NCBI GenBank assembly: GCA_020027655.1
Contig: JAHKKJ010000018.1
Span: 1 to 16,416 of the forward strand
Direction of reading: 5' to 3'
Origin: Deltaproteobacteria bacterium
GTDB lineage: Bacteria > Desulfobacterota > Binatia > UBA9968
DNA length: 16,416 nt
Shown here: positions 15,757 through 16,416 of the stretch, in pieces
Layout: each line of letters opens with the position of its first letter
How positions within the stretch are numbered: position 1 is the first letter of the stretch
Notes under the pieces: model-generated
The model's database searches: none
Told to the model about the DNA's origin: nothing
Seen by the model: the letters and a program-made list of their open reading frames with translations, nothing else
Made by a program: the position numbers and the translations under genes

Positions 15757-16146
15757 TTACGTTTGATGTGGTTTCTTGTACCGCGCCGTGGGAACGATTT
15801 CGGCAACGGTGCCGCCCGGCGCGCGGAATTTGACCGGCACGACTCCCGGATCGCTGATAATTTCGCAGCCCAATTTGCCGATCTCCGCCACCGCCTGGTC
15901 AAAATCCTCAACCTCAATGGCAAAGTGATGAATGCAAGGCCCCGATCCCGCAGCCAGCGATTCCGCCGACTCTTCGCTATCATATTTAATCAGCGCCAGA
16001 TCGATGGCACCGTCACTCAGGTGACGCGAAGTATGGTCTCTGACTTTGCTGGTTTCGACGGGCTGGAAACCAAACACCTTCTCGTAGAACTGGCTGGTTT
16101 TTTCCAGATCATCCACTTTTAGGGCGATATGAACGATGCGTGCCAT
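15757..16146 (-). CDS. VOC (glyoxalase/bleomycin-resistance fold) family protein
   Basis: This 129-residue protein has the two babbab modules of the vicinal oxygen chelate fold. The first opens ARIVHIALKVDDLEKTSQFY with H6 as a likely metal ligand. The second opens IHHFAIEVEDFDQAVAEI (H72-H73 region) and ends APGGTVAEIVP, with Glu of AEIV as the last ligand. These features match the methylmalonyl-CoA epimerase/glyoxalase I-like VOC group, but the exact reaction cannot be assigned. An AAAGGAGG ribosome site sits just upstream of the ATG at 16146. The gene faces the intron, so the two transcripts converge. Its 3' end lies about 54 bases from the split repeat. Confidence 0.85.
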   Translation of the reverse strand: MARIVHIALKVDDLEKTSQFYEKVFGFQPVETSKVRDHTSRHLSDGAIDLALIKYDSEESAESLAAGSGPCIHHFAIEVEDFDQAVAEIGKLGCEIISDPGVVPVKFRAPGGTVAEIVPTARYKKPHQT

Positions 16147-16210
16147 GGATCCTCCTTTTAGATTCTAACTTGTCAAATCCTGAACAAAACCAGTTCAACA
16201 GAAATTTATC

Positions 16211-16416
16211 GCGCCAAGACGCCAGCGCAACAAAATCCGAAATCCGAATATCGAAATCCGAAACAAACCAAAAGACTCAAATTCCAATTACGAAATCCGA
16301 AACGGGCTTGTTTGGAACTTTCTGATTTTTTGGCCATTTGAAATTGTTTCGAATTTCGGATTTCGAGTTTCGAATTTACAATTTTGTTTTATACTTGGCG
16401 TGCTTTGCGTCTTTGC
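16211..16416. repeat. AT-rich AAATCCGAA-type long inverted repeat, running past the right edge
   Basis: The left arm carries tandem copies of AAATCCGA (16233-16260, again near 16292-16300). The right arm carries the complement (TTTCGAATTTCGGATTTCGA, 16347-16366, and onward). Outside these lie a further pair: CGCCAAGACGCCAGCGC on the left and the complement-like CTTGGCGTGCTTTGCGTC on the right. Together they form a nested imperfect palindrome of over 200 bases. No gene is visible. The spacing is irregular and the spacers are not unique, so it is not a CRISPR array. Elements of this type occur between genes in several environmental lineages. Confidence 0.65.

Noticed and set aside
16229..16303. 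A CRISPR-like run of ATCCGAAA units
   Set aside because: Units are about 8 bases, unevenly spaced, with no unique spacers, and they face a complementary arm, so this is a palindromic repeat.

Overview
This window (about 16.4 kb, moderately GC-rich) is a stretch of bacterial chromosome carrying scattered catabolic and CoA-chemistry genes, several decayed intergenic repeats and one group II intron. No rRNA, tRNA or other taxonomic marker is present. The mix of NDP-forming acyl-CoA synthetase, EutA, CaiB/BaiF CoA-transferase, enolase-superfamily enzyme, cupins, GlcG-like protein and palindromic intergenic repeats would suit an uncultured soil or sediment proteobacterium or a related phylum (for example Binatota-like). 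That placement is inference only.

Left third (1-3977, plus strand): the 3' part of an NDP-forming acyl-CoA synthetase, then a two-domain cupin, then an EutA-type reactivating ATPase with a His/Asp/Glu-rich N-terminus. The spacing suggests one transcription unit. No ethanolamine ammonia-lyase genes are visible, so the target of the EutA-like protein is unknown.

Middle (4136-10862, minus strand): an AcuI/YhdH-type reductase is followed 10 bp later by an 802-residue tandem CaiB/BaiF CoA-transferase. In that protein only the second domain keeps the catalytic-position Asp. The architecture and pairing recall the DddD plus AcuI route of DMSP breakdown, which is the most attractive functional hypothesis here. 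Upstream on the same strand lie a TIR-transmembrane-PDZ protein, an FKBP-like isomerase, a small cupin and a mandelate racemase-like enolase-superfamily enzyme whose second catalytic Lys is Gln. A frameshifted, 5'-truncated gene remnant abuts the last gene.

Right third (11149-16416): a rhomboid protease, a CoA-transferase A subunit with no B subunit beside it, a GlcG/HbpS-like protein, and a nearly complete group II intron (about 13775-15686) encoding a reverse transcriptase/maturase without an endonuclease domain. A VOC (glyoxalase-fold) protein lies on the minus strand at the end. The intron boundaries can be read by eye: a GTGCG 5' end, an EBS1 hairpin loop complementary to the last six bases of the 5' exon, and domains V and VI with a bulged A. 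Joining the inferred exons rebuilds a 9-bp hairpin, part of a terminator-like palindromic repeat. Decayed copies of other intergenic palindromes lie around 4085, 11926, 13115 and at the right edge.
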